Assembly (NCBI GenBank): GCA_916700875.1
Contig: CAKAKS010000198.1
Span: forward strand, 124,001-188,000
Reading direction: 5' to 3'
Length of the DNA: 64,000 bases
Source of the DNA: Sebastes aleutianus
Lineage: Eukaryota > Chordata > Actinopteri > Perciformes > Sebastidae
A program made the translations under genes and the position numbers. Each line of letters begins with the position of its first letter. Positions within the stretch are counted from its first letter, which is position 1. Shown one piece after another: positions 10,697 through 22,500 of the stretch. Below the pieces are notes generated by a model. It ran no database searches and was not told where the DNA came from. It saw nothing but the letters and a program-made list of their open reading frames with translations.

Positions 10697-11442
10697 CCAA
10701 ATGCAGCCTTCTTAGGTGTTGAGACATCTCAACCAGCACGTCACAAAATCAAAACTCATTGAGTTATTGTGAAATAAGAATATGTACAGAGTTGATATTT
10801 GGCACCTAAGCTCTGACTTCATCACTCCCCGCAAGGACAAAAAAAACAGAGACAACTTAGACTCAGAGCCATTAGGTGGATAAGGGTGGTGGATAGTATT
10901 GTGAAAATCTATAAGAACAGGAGCAACAGTGACTCCAGCAGTTACTGCACAGTTTGCAGGTGAGCAGACCGTCAGACTGTCATCCTCTGCATGCTAATAA
11001 AACCATCCAGTGAACTCTGTATGGAGCCATATGGTTCTTCCTTTAATTTGTCACCTATATTGAGTATATGATGTTAAAGTAGCACCACACTCAATTTGTC
11101 TGTCTCAACTATACCACTGGCTTGGCTTTGTATTTTGCTCACTCTCCACTTTCCACATGAGTATCTCTGCTGTATTTGGACACTCTCTGCTGGACCACCC
11201 CAGAGTAGACGCCAGTGTATCAGACGTAGAAATAGAACAGACACATAAGAGCAAAATTGGAAAAAAGTAATCAGGTGGATTGCCCGCTATTACAGGATTT
11301 TCACCTCCAGGACTCCAATACCCACATTATAACCACCTCTCCCACTTCACATCTCCACGGTGGACTGATTGTTCTTGTACAACACACACACCCACACACA
11401 CACACACACACCTTGGAGTGTGATATTGAAGCACAAGGCTTT
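10697..11442. other. Intergenic with a CA microsatellite
   Basis: No gene recognised. An interrupted CA repeat lies at about 11384-11411. Confidence 0.5.
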
Positions 11443-11608
11443 CAAGTAACTACAATGTAAACCCATCCGGGTCAATATGAAACACTCAACACACAGAAAG
11501 TGGTCGGGGAGTGTGGTGACGTAACACACATAAGGTCGCCATAAAGTGACGCCAAGGGGTCTGACAAAGCGTCAGTATGTGAGGAGTTGGGATGAGAATG
11601 TGTTGCGC
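11443..11608 (-). mobile_element. TIR-element end fragment (GTGACG / TTGGGATGAGAAT)
   Basis: Read on the minus strand it contains ATTCTCATCCCAACTC, then ACTGACGCTTTGTCAGACCC. The same order occurs on the + strand at 15193-15292 and 49059-49150. Its ACAATGTAAACCCATCCG stretch (11451-11468) also recurs at about 54225-54242. These are relics of one element family. Confidence 0.6.
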
Positions 11609-11649
11609 ACACACACACACACACACACGCACACACACACACACACACA
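11609..11649. repeat. (CA)n microsatellite, one interruption
   Basis: About 20 CA units with a single CG interruption, directly abutting the transposon fragment's end. The longer open frames through here are repeat artefacts. Confidence 0.85.
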
Positions 11650-12118
11650 GCAGGGAGCAGCATGGGTCAGATCCTCCATAGATTCGGACACTAAGACCCC
11701 CCATGTTGGACGCTGGCTGTCTGCCTGTAAGGACTCAGGCACAGTGAGGGTCTGGCAGCTCTCGCCGCGGCTCAGCTCAGCTTTTATTCCTCAGCTTTTC
11801 TCTACCATCTTCATTTTTCCTCTTCCCCCTTTTTTAGTCACTCACTTCCATGCACACTGCCAAACAAATCCAAGGTTCTGCTGAGCAGATGGAGTCACTA
11901 AACCTTTCTGGGACACAGATTTCTCTTTCATCCTTCAAGAAACTTAAAGAGACAAATTTGGAGTCTAACAGTTAAAAACGGAGCTTCCAGAGCACCCGTT
12001 TCTTGTCTCTTGGTTGGACTGTATATTTAAAGTTGTAGACCTCTCTTGTCACCAAACATCCTTCTTCACCAGCTGAGCGATCAGGACTCATTGAGTCTCA
12101 TCAGCTTTTACACAGAAA
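11650..12118. other. Intergenic, nothing recognised
   Basis: The sequence is somewhat GC-richer at 11690-11780, but no exon or splice pair can be supported. Confidence 0.4.
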
Positions 12119-12171
12119 ATGAAGATTCTGATCAGCTGATGTTCTCATTTGGAAATGATCAGAATCTTCAT
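12119..12171. repeat. Perfect 16-bp inverted repeat (hairpin)
   Basis: ATGAAGATTCTGATCA at 12119-12134 is exactly complementary to TGATCAGAATCTTCAT at 12156-12171, separated by 21 bases. It lies inside an AT-rich open frame with no family resemblance. It may be a small fold-back element remnant. Confidence 0.85.
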
Positions 12172-14984
12172 CAAAATCAAAGTCTTACTCTTAACCTTAT
12201 CTACAGTATTATTATAGTCTGCATATATACTGCCATTTTTAAACAGTCCTTCAACTTCAGCGAAAAAGCATGTAATTCGTCAATGCTTAAAAACAGTCAA
12301 TTTGAGTGTTTTCTTTGCGACGCATTTTAGTTCTTTAAGAGAATAAACAAAAACAGGTCCTACAATCTCCTTTGCAAGAGAGACCTGAAGAAGAGATAAG
12401 ACACACAAGAGAACACATGCAAACAGCATCAGAAACAATCACATACAGTACATCTTCAAAACGTTCAAAATAAAAGTCTAAATTCATCCGATGCAATGAG
12501 ACTTTCAAGTTTTAAAGTCCTTTGGGAGGTCATTCCATTAACTCAGTATAAAGTCATGGAAGGAAATCTTTCCAACAAATTCAGCATTTTCTTGTAGGGT
12601 ATCAGGAGTAAGGCAGTCCTGGAGAACATTAGATTTTTTTGGGGAGAGAAGTGATACACTGAGGCAGCTTCATTCATAAGTAAAAATAACAGTGTGTAGT
12701 TCTCTTCTTGTCGCTAGTGAGGACCAGTTTACTTTTTCCTTTACTCAGCAAAGAGTAAGATATTTATTATTGACTCAGTGAAGAGAGAGTTTAATAGCAG
12801 TTGTGTAAATCTCGGGTAAAATCAATAATTTAGGTACAGGTATCAGAGGACAAACATCTGCAGCTTTCCTTCCAGTTAAACACAACAGCAGCTGATCACA
12901 GATCAGTTCCTGTTTTCTCTCTTCAAGATGTTTTCATCAGTGAAATCAGCTGCTGCTGCTTTCCTGTTTGATTGGGACTAAAGACTAAAGACTAAACACT
13001 GCAGACACTCCTTAGCTCATGTTTTTTCCAACCCTGGTTTATATTTCCGAGCAGCTGCATTAGTTTTAGTTCAGCGGCTCTCTGCTGTCCTCTGCTGCAC
13101 AATGTTTAGAATTGCAAAATGTCGGTCAAATTCCAGCTTAATAACTCCAGAATAAAGCGTTAATATTTACCATGAATTAATGAAGGAAATTCTTACTGTG
13201 TTATGACACAATACTGATATGTAATAAGGTCTGGAAAAGATTAATTTCAGCACATATCTACATGAGTAAATGCATGAAACTTAAAATCTAGAAAAAATAA
13301 ACAATAAATATATATGAAAAAAAAATAATGCTTGAACAAATCTCAGAGCTTTCTCGAACAAAGATAAAACCTGATCCATTGAGTGTTCATTATGGGGTGG
13401 TTTGAATGTTATTAATAAGTTGTTAATAAGGTAATTCTCAAGGGGTGTTGGTTAACTTTTTACAGTTTTTGCACAGCAACAGACACATGACCAGCTACTA
13501 TTTTACCACCAGAGGTCACCGCTGGATCACTGAAGTAAAAACATTACATAATGTGGATGAGTGAGCAGAGCAAGACCTAATGGAGATACAGTTCAGTTTA
13601 TGCAACATAAAGATTTGAATGACAAATTATTCATGTGGACGACAAGTGAGGGACCGAAATAGAGATCCGCTTAACATTCCCTGCAGTCACAGACGACTGA
13701 CGTCACCCCTCATCATCAAAGTAGCGCCCAACAGTAAGAAAAAAACTGTCCCGCTTTAAGAGGAGCAACACTTTATTTCATTTCATTCACAAGACGCAAG
13801 TTTTATTTGTATTAAATGTTAAGCTTTTAAACTCTCACTGGTGATCTACTATTTTAAAATATTGATAAGGTGAGTTTAGTCGGTGTTGCCCCTTATTTCA
13901 TCAGCTGTCTTATCTCAGTTCTGACCTGTTCAACAGTGACTGTCCACCTGATAGCAGCATGACAGTCAAAAAAGTGAAAAGTGGACATTTCACACAGCTG
14001 CTGCCTCTCACCTGCTTTCTTCACTCAGAGGTTGAGCTACGAGGCTGCTGACTCATCCTGGCCTCATTCTCATCGCCACCTGTGTGATAACTGTGTTTAA
14101 CACGTCTGGCTACTCATTAACTTTAAGACACACAAATCACTCCCATCCCCCACGTCCAATATTACACTCTCTGAGCAGGAGAATGATATAACGTCTGTGG
14201 TCTGTCCTGCACTGTAGTATCAGTGGGGGAAAAACTTAGGAGGAATCGTACTATTAATGCCATTTTCACAACAATATAGGACTCATATTATAAAGCTTAA
14301 TTGATAACTCATGAGAAAACAATACTTTTATTTATACAGAGACACCTATATAGAAGTAAAACGATATTTTCTAAGCAAATAATGAGACAAAGACAGCATG
14401 TCCTGTTCTCCTAAATGTTGGCCTGAAAACTATAGTTGTTTACATAATTTGGGATGAAACCATTACACCTCACTGTTTGAATGCAGTGGGTTTTGAGTGG
14501 GCTTTCTGTTTGCACTCCTAAAAACAAACAAACAAAAACCTGTGTAGGTACGGTAAACGTGGGTAGGCACGTGTTTGTTTGTTTATTGTGGGGAGAACAA
14601 ATTGCCCCCTCTGTGGAAAATCATTTGCCTCAAGAGAGACTTGAGACAGAAGACAATGACATCCCTTGTGATCACAGCCTTCATGAGTGAATTCATGCTG
14701 TAACCGGTCTAACTACTTTACGTAACACTCACGGACAATGCATCATATTTGATGAGCTGCAAAATGACTGGTTACTGCAGCTTTAAAAAGAAATATGCAG
14801 GAAGTTGTACTACATTTCCCTCTGAAATGTAGTGGGGGAAAAATAAAAACACTAATATTACATTTTTCATTACACACTAGAAAACAAAATCATTGGATGG
14901 ATACAAAACAGAGACAAAGTGAAGGCTTACTTTGTCGCCTCAGCTGTACTTATAGGCTCAGATGAATGACTTCAGTTTTGAGTG
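12172..14984. other. Intergenic, unassigned
   Basis: Nearly 2.8 kb with no convincing exon. A palindromic TGACGTCA (13698-13705), the consensus cAMP response element, is the only notable site. It lies about 9 kb upstream of ppp1r3c, and its function is unknown. Confidence 0.4.
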
Positions 14985-15190
14985 CTACTCTTAGCATGCT
15001 AACACACATCTTGCTAAACTTTTGTATTTAACATGTTTGGCAACTATTGAATGTTATCATGCTGTGTATTTGAGCATTACCATCCATGCTCACAGTTAGC
15101 ATGTTTATAATGTAAGCATGTTAACATGCATGCAGCAACATTCTACCATTTTGCATACAGTATTAGTATGCTATGAGTACCGCTGAGGCT
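14985..15190 (+). repeat. Fragment of GCATGCTAACA-rich fish repeat
   Basis: Repeated AGCATGCTAACA, AGTTAGCATGTTTATAA and GCATGTTAACATGCATG phrases match the 3' part of the family seen at 2578-2880 and 39357-39770. Confidence 0.5.
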
Positions 15191-15192
15191 GA

Positions 15193-15292
15193 CCAACGTA
15201 TTCTCATCCCAACTCATCAGATACTGACGCTTTGTCAGATCCCTCGCCGTCACTCTTTTCGGTCGCAGTAAACACGTGCTTAATGTTGTGAA
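15193..15292 (+). mobile_element. TIR-element left end (CCAACGTATTCTCAT)
   Basis: It begins with CCAACGTATTCTCAT, the same 15 bases (inverted) that end the 62179-62682 element. It continues with ACTGACGCTTTGTCAGATCC and AACACGTGCTTAATGTTG, as at 49059-49150. It is interrupted at a TTAA by the MITE that follows; the segment resumes after 15953. Confidence 0.6.
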
Positions 15293-15953
15293 TTAAAGCT
15301 GAAGTATGCGAGATTGAAGCAAGTATGATTAAAAAAAGTTATTTTTATAAAACGGTCGCTATATCTTGATAGTAGTACATGAAACAGGTAACCTGAAAAA
15401 AATCATGTGCCTCTGTGTCCTCCGGTGTTCCTAACGGCATCTACAAGATTTCACATACCGGAGGAAAACAAGCAGTAAGAGCTGATCTGAGGTCCGCTGT
15501 CCAGCTGCCGTCTATGAGAGCTGGCTGTCAATCACTCGCAAACTCCGACCAAACGGTCAAACTGGATTGTACAAATATGAATCAATATTATGTTTCGTTA
15601 ATGCCTTTTTCTCTCCTCAAATGTTTTCAGAATCATCTTATAGTGTACTGTTTAGCTGTAAAATGAGAAAGTTTGTGACGATGCCGCCATTGTGAAATCT
15701 GGTGAAGGAATGACAAGTTCTGGTCACATGACCGGAGCACATCCAATAGGAACGCTCTCTCAATGAAATGACTTGTTATTGGTCAAAGTCTCCCGTCACG
15801 GGCTAGAATTTTTAAAGCCTGAAAACAGAGCCATGATGGTGTGCAGAAGTCTAGTTATCTCTCAGAACACTTGAATTACAATATGCTGAAAGGTTATTAT
15901 GGAATTTTTGACCAATGATGCCAAAAATATATACTGCCTATTGCCACTTTAAA
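15293..15953. mobile_element. MITE of about 660 bp inserted at TTAA/TTTAAA
   Basis: The left end is TTAAAGCTGAAGTATGC; the right end is TATTGCCACTTTAAA, which inverted reads TTTAAAGTGGCAATA. Ends beginning TTAAAG on both sides suggest a short, decayed TIR. I recall the right-hand phrase ACTGCCTATTGCCACTTTAA as the terminus of a common fish MITE. There is no transposase; the 83-codon frame is not conserved-looking. Confidence 0.5.
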
Positions 15954-16120
15954 CAAAAACACTTGCTTAGGTTCAGGCAATATAACCACTATAGTTGAGA
16001 AAAAACAACATGGTTGGGCTTAAAACTACTACGTTTGTACAGTGAAAATGACACTGAATGTTGTGAACACGGGACATGAACGAACAGCTGATTGTAACAT
16101 GACACACGGGACATGAACAG
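15954..16120 (+). mobile_element. Continuation of the interrupted TIR element
   Basis: The phrases AACATGGTTGGGCTTAAAAC, TTGTGAACACGGGACATGAA and GAACAGCTGATTGTAA recur inverted at about 57899-57995, showing that this stretch is repetitive and probably the distal part of the element begun at 15193. Confidence 0.4.
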
Positions 16121-16698
16121 CGGTCTCCTGGATGAAAGCCTTCTGCTTGTTGGAAGTCATACAGGATCAGCAAAGTTAATAGGATTCACGCAGTAATCCA
16201 TCCAATTATTAGTTATTTCACCAAAGTCTTGGACTGTGGAAATGACCATCATTTCCATCCCATTTCCAAGTCACACAGATAAATGTGTCTGGATTTCAAT
16301 TGTACAAATTGTTCAAAATTGGTTTAATTAAGTTTGCAAGGTGCTTCATGGTGATAGAAAGATTTTAAGAAAGACATTAAGAAGACAGCACCAAAAATAA
16401 TGCAGTAAAAGAAAAAAGAAAATAGAGAATGCGTACTCTACAAGAGGTTTAGGGTCAGGGTTATATACAATTCAGCTTTCTGATCAATATAATCACAAGA
16501 AACCACTTCACACTGCTGCTCGATATGAGCCCAGACTGTCTCATTGACCTTGTGTTGTCCTCCCGTGTTGGACCGCTGGGCTGGACTGTTGCTGCTGTCA
16601 GGATATATACACAAGCTTGAGCATCAGTCAAACACCAGTCAGATAACAATCTGGCCATGGTTAGACCAGCTGAGCCTGAGGTGACATGTGAATGTGTG

Positions 16699-16729
<31 letters not shown>

Positions 16730-16959
16730 TGTTTGTTAATGCGGCTCACATAAGGACAAGAAAATGTGTCAGCCTGTATATGGATGGACATAAGATAATA
16801 CTGCATACCTGTCCACATGCTGTATCCAATATGCTTCTATGTGTGTGTATGTGTGTGTGGGCAGGGCTGACCTCATTTCCCCACAGTGCTCGGGTGTGCC
16901 AGTTAGCAGGGTTAAAGAGGGATACACACACCTCAGCATGCTGAAACTGCATGACTGAT
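16121..16959. other. Intergenic with (GT)n microsatellite
   Basis: A run of about 14 GT units lies at 16699-16726, and shorter GT tracts lie near 16838-16858. No exon was identified. The open frame starting at 16657 runs through the repeat and is discounted. Confidence 0.5.
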
Positions 16960-17400
16960 AGTGACTTTTTTAAACTTTTAACTTTATTGATCGTCAGTAA
17001 CACAGAAAAGCATTCAACCAATAAAAGATAAAAAGACTTCAACCAATAAAAGATAAAAAGACTATCACTGGAATGTTTATCTGCTCCAGACTGACCACAG
17101 AGAGGACAAACCCTCCTTAAGCTCAGCATAGACAGGAACCTGTTTGTCCTCAACTCTCCATTGCAGGTCATTTGACCTTTTTGGAGGTGGCAGCTCATAG
17201 AGCAGCTTCTACGTGAAAGCTTCAACACCTCCTGCCACTGTTGCTCACCGGTGCGCCTCCTGATAGCTCACACAGCTCCTGTGTGAGCACATTGCTTGTT
17301 GCTCCTGATAATCACACAAGCAATGTGCAGGGCCTCAGGCGGCTCACCTGATCCTGACACCAGAAAAGAACGTTGGATACCGGATAGTTCTTGATTGAAT
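16960..17400 (-). mobile_element. Possible non-LTR retrotransposon (Tx1/L1-like) 3' fragment
   Basis: On the minus strand, frames around 17090-17200 give LRTNRFLSMLSL followed by VCPLCGQSG. That resembles the C-terminal CCHC-like region of Tx1/L1 clade LINE proteins, which typically read 'TNRFL...CPFCG'. The upstream match (LQWRV) is in another frame, so the copy is frameshifted and dead. The similarity is by eye only. Confidence 0.35.
17013..17062 (+). repeat. Perfect 25-bp tandem duplication
   Basis: TTCAACCAATAAAAGATAAA followed by AAGAC occurs twice in immediate succession (17013-17037, 17038-17062) with no differences, indicating a recent slippage or duplication. Confidence 0.9.
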
Positions 17401-17645
17401 TGTCCACTTGAAATGTGATTGAAATGCACCGTCTACTGGTTGAAAGTCCTATGTTTGTTGGACCCACAAGCAGTCTATCTCACTTTATATTCTACGTCAC
17501 TAGCTCTGAGCGTAGCATATTCATTTGGATGCGGCAAAAAGCAACAAAGGCGTTGTTATTGCACACAATATGACTTTCAATTACCATGTCATTAATGCGC
17601 CATTTGGTGAAACCGGGCTGAAATGTTACAACTCCTCAAGACTGA

Positions 17646-17830
17646 TTGCTGATTACACTTGTATGCAGATGACACTATATTATATGCAAATGAAGACACA
17701 ATTGAATATGCACATAATACTTTGCAGCACAGTTCTGACTTACAAAGATGACTCAACTGTGTTGCCTTTCTAATGATTTTAAATTTGAAGATGTGCAGGA
17801 TTAATGGTTTCATCTCAGAATACACAAATA
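17646..17830 (+). mobile_element. LINE reverse-transcriptase fragment (YADDTILY)
   Basis: The frame TAT GCA GAT GAC ACT ATA TTA TAT encodes YADDTILY, the catalytic reverse-transcriptase motif of non-LTR elements. It continues about 20 residues to a TGA stop. About 110 bases are nearly identical to 20476-20585, so two copies of the same family lie 2.8 kb apart. The upstream and downstream domains are missing or decayed. Confidence 0.65.
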
Positions 17831-19339
17831 AAATGCTACCAGGAAGACAACTGTCAGCCTATTTCGTATTTATCAAATGAAGCCTTTGTATACATGTTAA
17901 CTTTTGTCTTTCCTGATTGATCTAATTATAAATACTCAACTCAAAGTGTGAAGTGGTCAACTGATTTCTAATACTGAGTAAACTAAAAAGCATTTTCAAT
18001 TGTGTTTTTTGACTCAATCAATGACTTAACTGATTCGCTTTGATCTTGACCTTACACTGGATTACTCTCACTGTAATGACCTGAATAAATGAAGGTGAAA
18101 TGAAATAACACATGACTATTTTTATTCTGGCTATCATACAAGTATGCTTGATATTAGACTCTGCTCTGCTGGACCTAAGGGCTTATGGGAAAGGTCTGAT
18201 AGCCTCTCCTGATCCCGTTTGTCTGCAGGCCATCGAATGGTTGCTACGTGAACGGTAACCGTGCCAACTGGCAGCAAATCACACAAGAGCCAACGATGTC
18301 ACAAGGTCTGTCTTCTCTCTATCTCTCTGTTACCAAAAGTGTCAACCTTCCTGTTGTCTTCAGATCTGTCACATTTCTGTTGTAATGCTGAAATTTCCAA
18401 ACATACAAAGAAAGTTTACTGTCATGTTTGCACAGGAACGGTCTTTCCTGCAGTGGATTCCCAGAATTACATTATTCCCAAGAACAAGAATTTAAATCTG
18501 AAATCCTGGTTACACAAAGTGGAACATGAAGCTGCTTAGTTAAAGTGAACAGTAGCAACACCACAATATAAATATACATCATTACAAAAACACTTGAGTT
18601 TAAAGACAGAAATATTATCAGTAAATGTTTACAGTACAAGTACTCATAAAGCAAATTAGTATATTTGAGTATATATATTATTGTATTATTAGTATTATTT
18701 TTTATGTAAACGTAATTTTAATTTAGCAGAAAAACAAAGTAACTAGTACCCATACTGTAGCTGTCAGATAGTGGAAAAAATATTGGAATATTAAATGTTA
18801 AAAAGAAGTATTATGTTGTGGAAAAAAAACTTCTGTATTCTGTAAGTATGGCATAAAACATTCAATTAAAGTACCTTAAATCTCTTAAATTTAGTACTTG
18901 ATTAGTTGTACTTTTACATGTAGATGTCATTTCCACTCTGATTATCTTTCTGACTTTGTGAATGTGTGCACCACTGCCTTAAAGGTTTCTCACCTTTTTC
19001 ATGATCAAAAATATTTTTTGTTCGATATTTTGATGTCGCAATGGTTATCATTAACAAATGTTGATCTTATTGCTAGTCTCCACTTTTTGCGGTTTATCGT
19101 ACCCACTGAATGTTTGTATTTCTTGTTTAGCAATATGTACACAAGTAGCACGTGTGAGCCAGTAAATGTGACAGAATTTCAATTGCAACATGGAGAAAGA
19201 GATTAAAAAACATGTGAAAAGCTCCAAAAGAGAGCACAAAAATGAACTAAATGTTTGTCTGATGTGTACTGGCTTTTATACAACATGTGCATTGTTCATT
19301 TTATATTTGTTATAATTATAAATATCAATGATGAAATGG
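17831..19339. other. Intergenic, AT-rich, nothing recognised
   Basis: Several 60-100-codon frames (for example 18261-18539 and 18898-19206) have no recognisable motif and AT-driven composition. No gene called. Confidence 0.4.
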
Positions 19340-19430
19340 CAGTCTGTACTGGCTGTTTACCTGCCTTTTGCCCAGTGCATGCTGGGACTCAGCCCCCCTG
19401 TGACCCCTGCTAAATTAAATGGGTTTAAAA
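19340..19430 (+). repeat. SINE/LINE-tail-like fragment (CCAGTGCATGCTGGGA)
   Basis: CTGCCTTTTGCCCAGTGCAT then GCTGGGACTCAGCCCCCC closely follows a conserved phrase I recall from fish SINE/LINE tails ('cgcccagtg.atgctgggat.ggctccagcccccc'). Only this core remains. Confidence 0.45.
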
Positions 19431-19568
19431 TAGTGGTGAAACAATTACTCCTTTAATGAAGTGATTAATGCATCAATCTGGAAATCAACTAACAACATTT
19501 GTTTATATTTATCAAGCCAAAATACCTGCAATTATCTGGTTCCAGCTTCTCAAATATGAAGATATTAT

Positions 19569-19577
19569 ATTTATATA

Positions 19578-19612
<35 letters not shown>

Positions 19613-19622
19613 ATATATATTA
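19569..19622. repeat. (TA)n microsatellite
   Basis: TA/AT dinucleotides with a single TTATA interruption. Self-complementary and likely unstable. Confidence 0.85.
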
Positions 19623-20133
19623 TAAATTATTGGGCATAAGCACAATATGTTACCTTGGTCTCTGGGAAATGGTGATGGACATTTTTGTTATTTTCCAACA
19701 TTTTACAAACTAAACAATTCATCACTTCTTCCCAAAAATTATCAAACAAATTGGTAATGCCAGTAATGAGCCCTGTGGGTGGTTAAATGTATTTATTGTA
19801 TGGATGGATGGGCAGTTATCATATATCATGGAATGGCAATCAGCATCTTTCGTTTGCTGGTTTTAGATAATTCCCTTTTTTGTACATTTCTTGTGCAACA
19901 CCATTTCTTATAAACAGCTACGACCACAAAGCTGCAACAACCTGTGAGGTAACATCTTCTGAGTGAGGGGAGTGTGATTATTGTAATTGTCATTTTCAGG
20001 TCATCCCAACTTGCACATCTGTTGCCCCACTATGATTTTAGTTTGTTTAACCTTTGATTGAAATCCCTGACTTATAACTTTGGTACTTTGGCATCACGTG
20101 AACACTGCATGATACAAGAGCTCAATGACAGTA
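19623..20133. other. Intergenic, nothing recognised
   Basis: No exon, repeat family or RNA gene identified in this stretch. Confidence 0.4.
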
Positions 20134-20149
20134 AACACCCAATATTGGA

Positions 20150-20191
20150 AAGCCCACATTCACCTCAAATAAGCCCACATTCACCTCAAAT
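20150..20191 (+). repeat. 21-bp tandem duplication
   Basis: AAGCCCACATTCACCTCAAA plus T occurs twice back-to-back (20150-20170, 20171-20191) without differences. Confidence 0.9.
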
Positions 20192-20250
20192 AAACAACTG
20201 GTTATTGCAGAGAGGACATGGCCACCAAATTTCAGCCAAAAGCAGAAAAT

Positions 20251-20905
20251 TATTTCTTCTCATATCTCACAAACTAAATTATGGGTGAAAACATAAACTT
20301 CTTTGCTAGAGCTATAAAAGTTGCACATAAACGGAATAATTTTGGCCGTACAGGTTAGGTTACTGGTTCAGGAGGTTATGGCTGAAGATGTGCACTCTGA
20401 TCAGCAAAAGATCAATTTTAGGTCCTGTTCTCCTTATGATCTACATTAATAACTGGGGGTAGCACGTAAATAATTATTGATTACATTTGTATGCAGATGA
20501 CACTATATTATACACACATGAAGACACAATTTAATATACAGATAATACTTTGCAGCACAGTTCTGACATACAAAGATAACTCAATGTTTTATTTATGAAA
20601 AATATTTTCTTCTCATATCTCACAAACTAAAATATGGGTGAAAACATAAACTTCTTTCTTTAAAAGTTTCACATAAACAGTGCAATCAGATTCAATCTGA
20701 ATATCTAACTTTGATGACATTCTACATCTCCCCGATGAAAACTGTAAAGTAAGGTCTCTGTCAGCCATACTAATTGCTTTATTTGATGTTTATCTTATAA
20801 AGCTGTTATCAGTGTTTTGAAACGTTTTATTGTTTACCTTTATTGCTTTTTACAGCATTTGAATTTACTTGGTTGTAAATGCTGCTATATAAAGTAATAT
20901 GTTTT
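20251..20905 (+). mobile_element. LINE fragment: reverse transcriptase plus 3' tail
   Basis: From 20412 one frame reads SILGPVLLMIYINNWG then stop, matching the 'GSILGPVLFLIYIND' motif just before the RT catalytic site. A frame at 20490 reads YADDTILY, with a frameshift between them. The downstream sequence to about 20905 (TTGCTTTTTACAGC, ATGCTGCTATATAAAGTAAT) resembles LINE 3' ends. The RT segment is flanked by direct repeats at 20251-20331 and 20603-20678. It is degenerate and inactive. Confidence 0.6.
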
Positions 20906-22500
20906 CTGATGCAATCGTGAGGCTATGTTGCCATTGATTTGATTAACTTTAGACAGCCAGACAAGGCTGTGATAAATAGTGTCTGTTGTCATTATGACCA
21001 TGTGGAAGTGGCATGCTTGGTGCTTTGAGTCTAAAGTCTCCCGGTGGATGATACAGAGATACACAGAGGCATTGCAGAGGGGGAAAACCTTTCTCTGACC
21101 TGGAGGCTTGCAAAGATCAGAAAACAGTCCATATCTGGCTCTAATTCAAAGAAAACTCCTAACCAAGACAAGACCCTGAAATCAATTACAGTTCAGATTT
21201 TAAGAAAGAAAGAAAATCCTGAAACAGACCAACTGGTTGAATCAGGGATTTGTCCTGCAGCTATGAAAGGGCTGTAAATACAGGTGAATGATATGGGATG
21301 GAATACAGATCAACAAGATGTTGGACATAGGGACAATTGTATTAGACTTGTAAATGTGAGCAAGAGACTCTGTCCCTCAGTTCAAACTACTTTGTTCTGG
21401 TTTTGGTTCAGATCAGCACGGCCTCTAAGGGGCTCAAACAGGGCTTCAACTCTCAGCCTTGTTACTAAATGATCAAAAAAGGTGGTCAGGATGACCTACA
21501 ATTTCACATTTTGACCCAAAATTAAAAGAAGAAAGTTAAGTTATGTTCACCCATTTCTGTCAGTTGAAAAAAACGCGCCTGATTGGCGTTGATTCTCCAA
21601 ATAAAGGCAACTCTCCATTTGATGGCTTTTAGGGTAATGTTTAACCCACCGCTGAAAATCAATGAAGCATAGCCTTAAAAATAGCATCTGTGTCAACATG
21701 TATTTGAGTCAAAACAACTGTGACCAAGAGAGGAATCCAAAACCCTCACATTTTACTTGTGTTTTACTGAAAATCTCTAAAACTTACTTATATTTTAATA
21801 TAAGTAATCTTCACTAATTAGGAAAAGTGATTTTTCAAGTCATGTATTTAGGTCTGATCTGTGTTGACATGCCTGTAACACCAAGACAAGGGAAGAAAAG
21901 CCCACATCATTTATTATTTCATTTATACCTAAGGTGCTAAAAAGCCATCAGTCACATCAGATCAACTCATGACCCTCATTATGTAACACTGCAAAACACA
22001 TTCCAGTAATCACAATGTCTCAATGTGGTCTATTTTTCACATTTTCAAAGATTTTTCTTCCCTTAAAGCTGTGACTTTTAAAGTCTCTTTATTTTTTATA
22101 TAAATGTTTGGTTTGGGACATTAACATTTTGTGAATGTTTTTTTTTTCTTCTTTTTCTCATATTCTTTGAATATATAACATTTTAAAGATTAAATTTAAA
22201 ATGTTAATTCTAAAAATGCGATATAATCAAGATTCACAGCTCTGATCTGTTTCAGTAACCCTATAAAGAACAATTATTTTTTTTAAAGCGTCACCCTTCA
22301 CTTTCTACAAAGTCACTGGGACAGAAATAATCCTGCTGTGATATGGTGTGGGAATCCCAGTCATGCAGAGCCGGAGGGTTTGCGCAGCACTCTGGAGTGA
22401 GTGATGTGAAGATCATCCCCAACACCAGCAGGGGTCCATCATGTTTCTCAAATAGCAGCTGAGGCAACAGCCTGAGGCATCCCAACCATGAGGCCCATGC
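20906..22500. other. Intergenic between LINE fragment and ppp1r3c promoter
   Basis: AT-rich with T-runs near 22138-22148. Frames at 21044-21472 are not recognisable. No exon or TNKS2-like coding segment was seen. Confidence 0.4.

Noticed and set aside
11472..11884. Frames rich in Val-Cys or Thr-His
   Set aside because: They are translations of (CA)n/(GT)n repeats; similar cases lie at 9715-10195, 16657-16944 and 42013-42262.
6611..22500. TNKS2 exons between the two genes
   Set aside because: No ankyrin-, SAM- or PARP-like peptide was recognised by eye in either strand; a protein search would be decisive.
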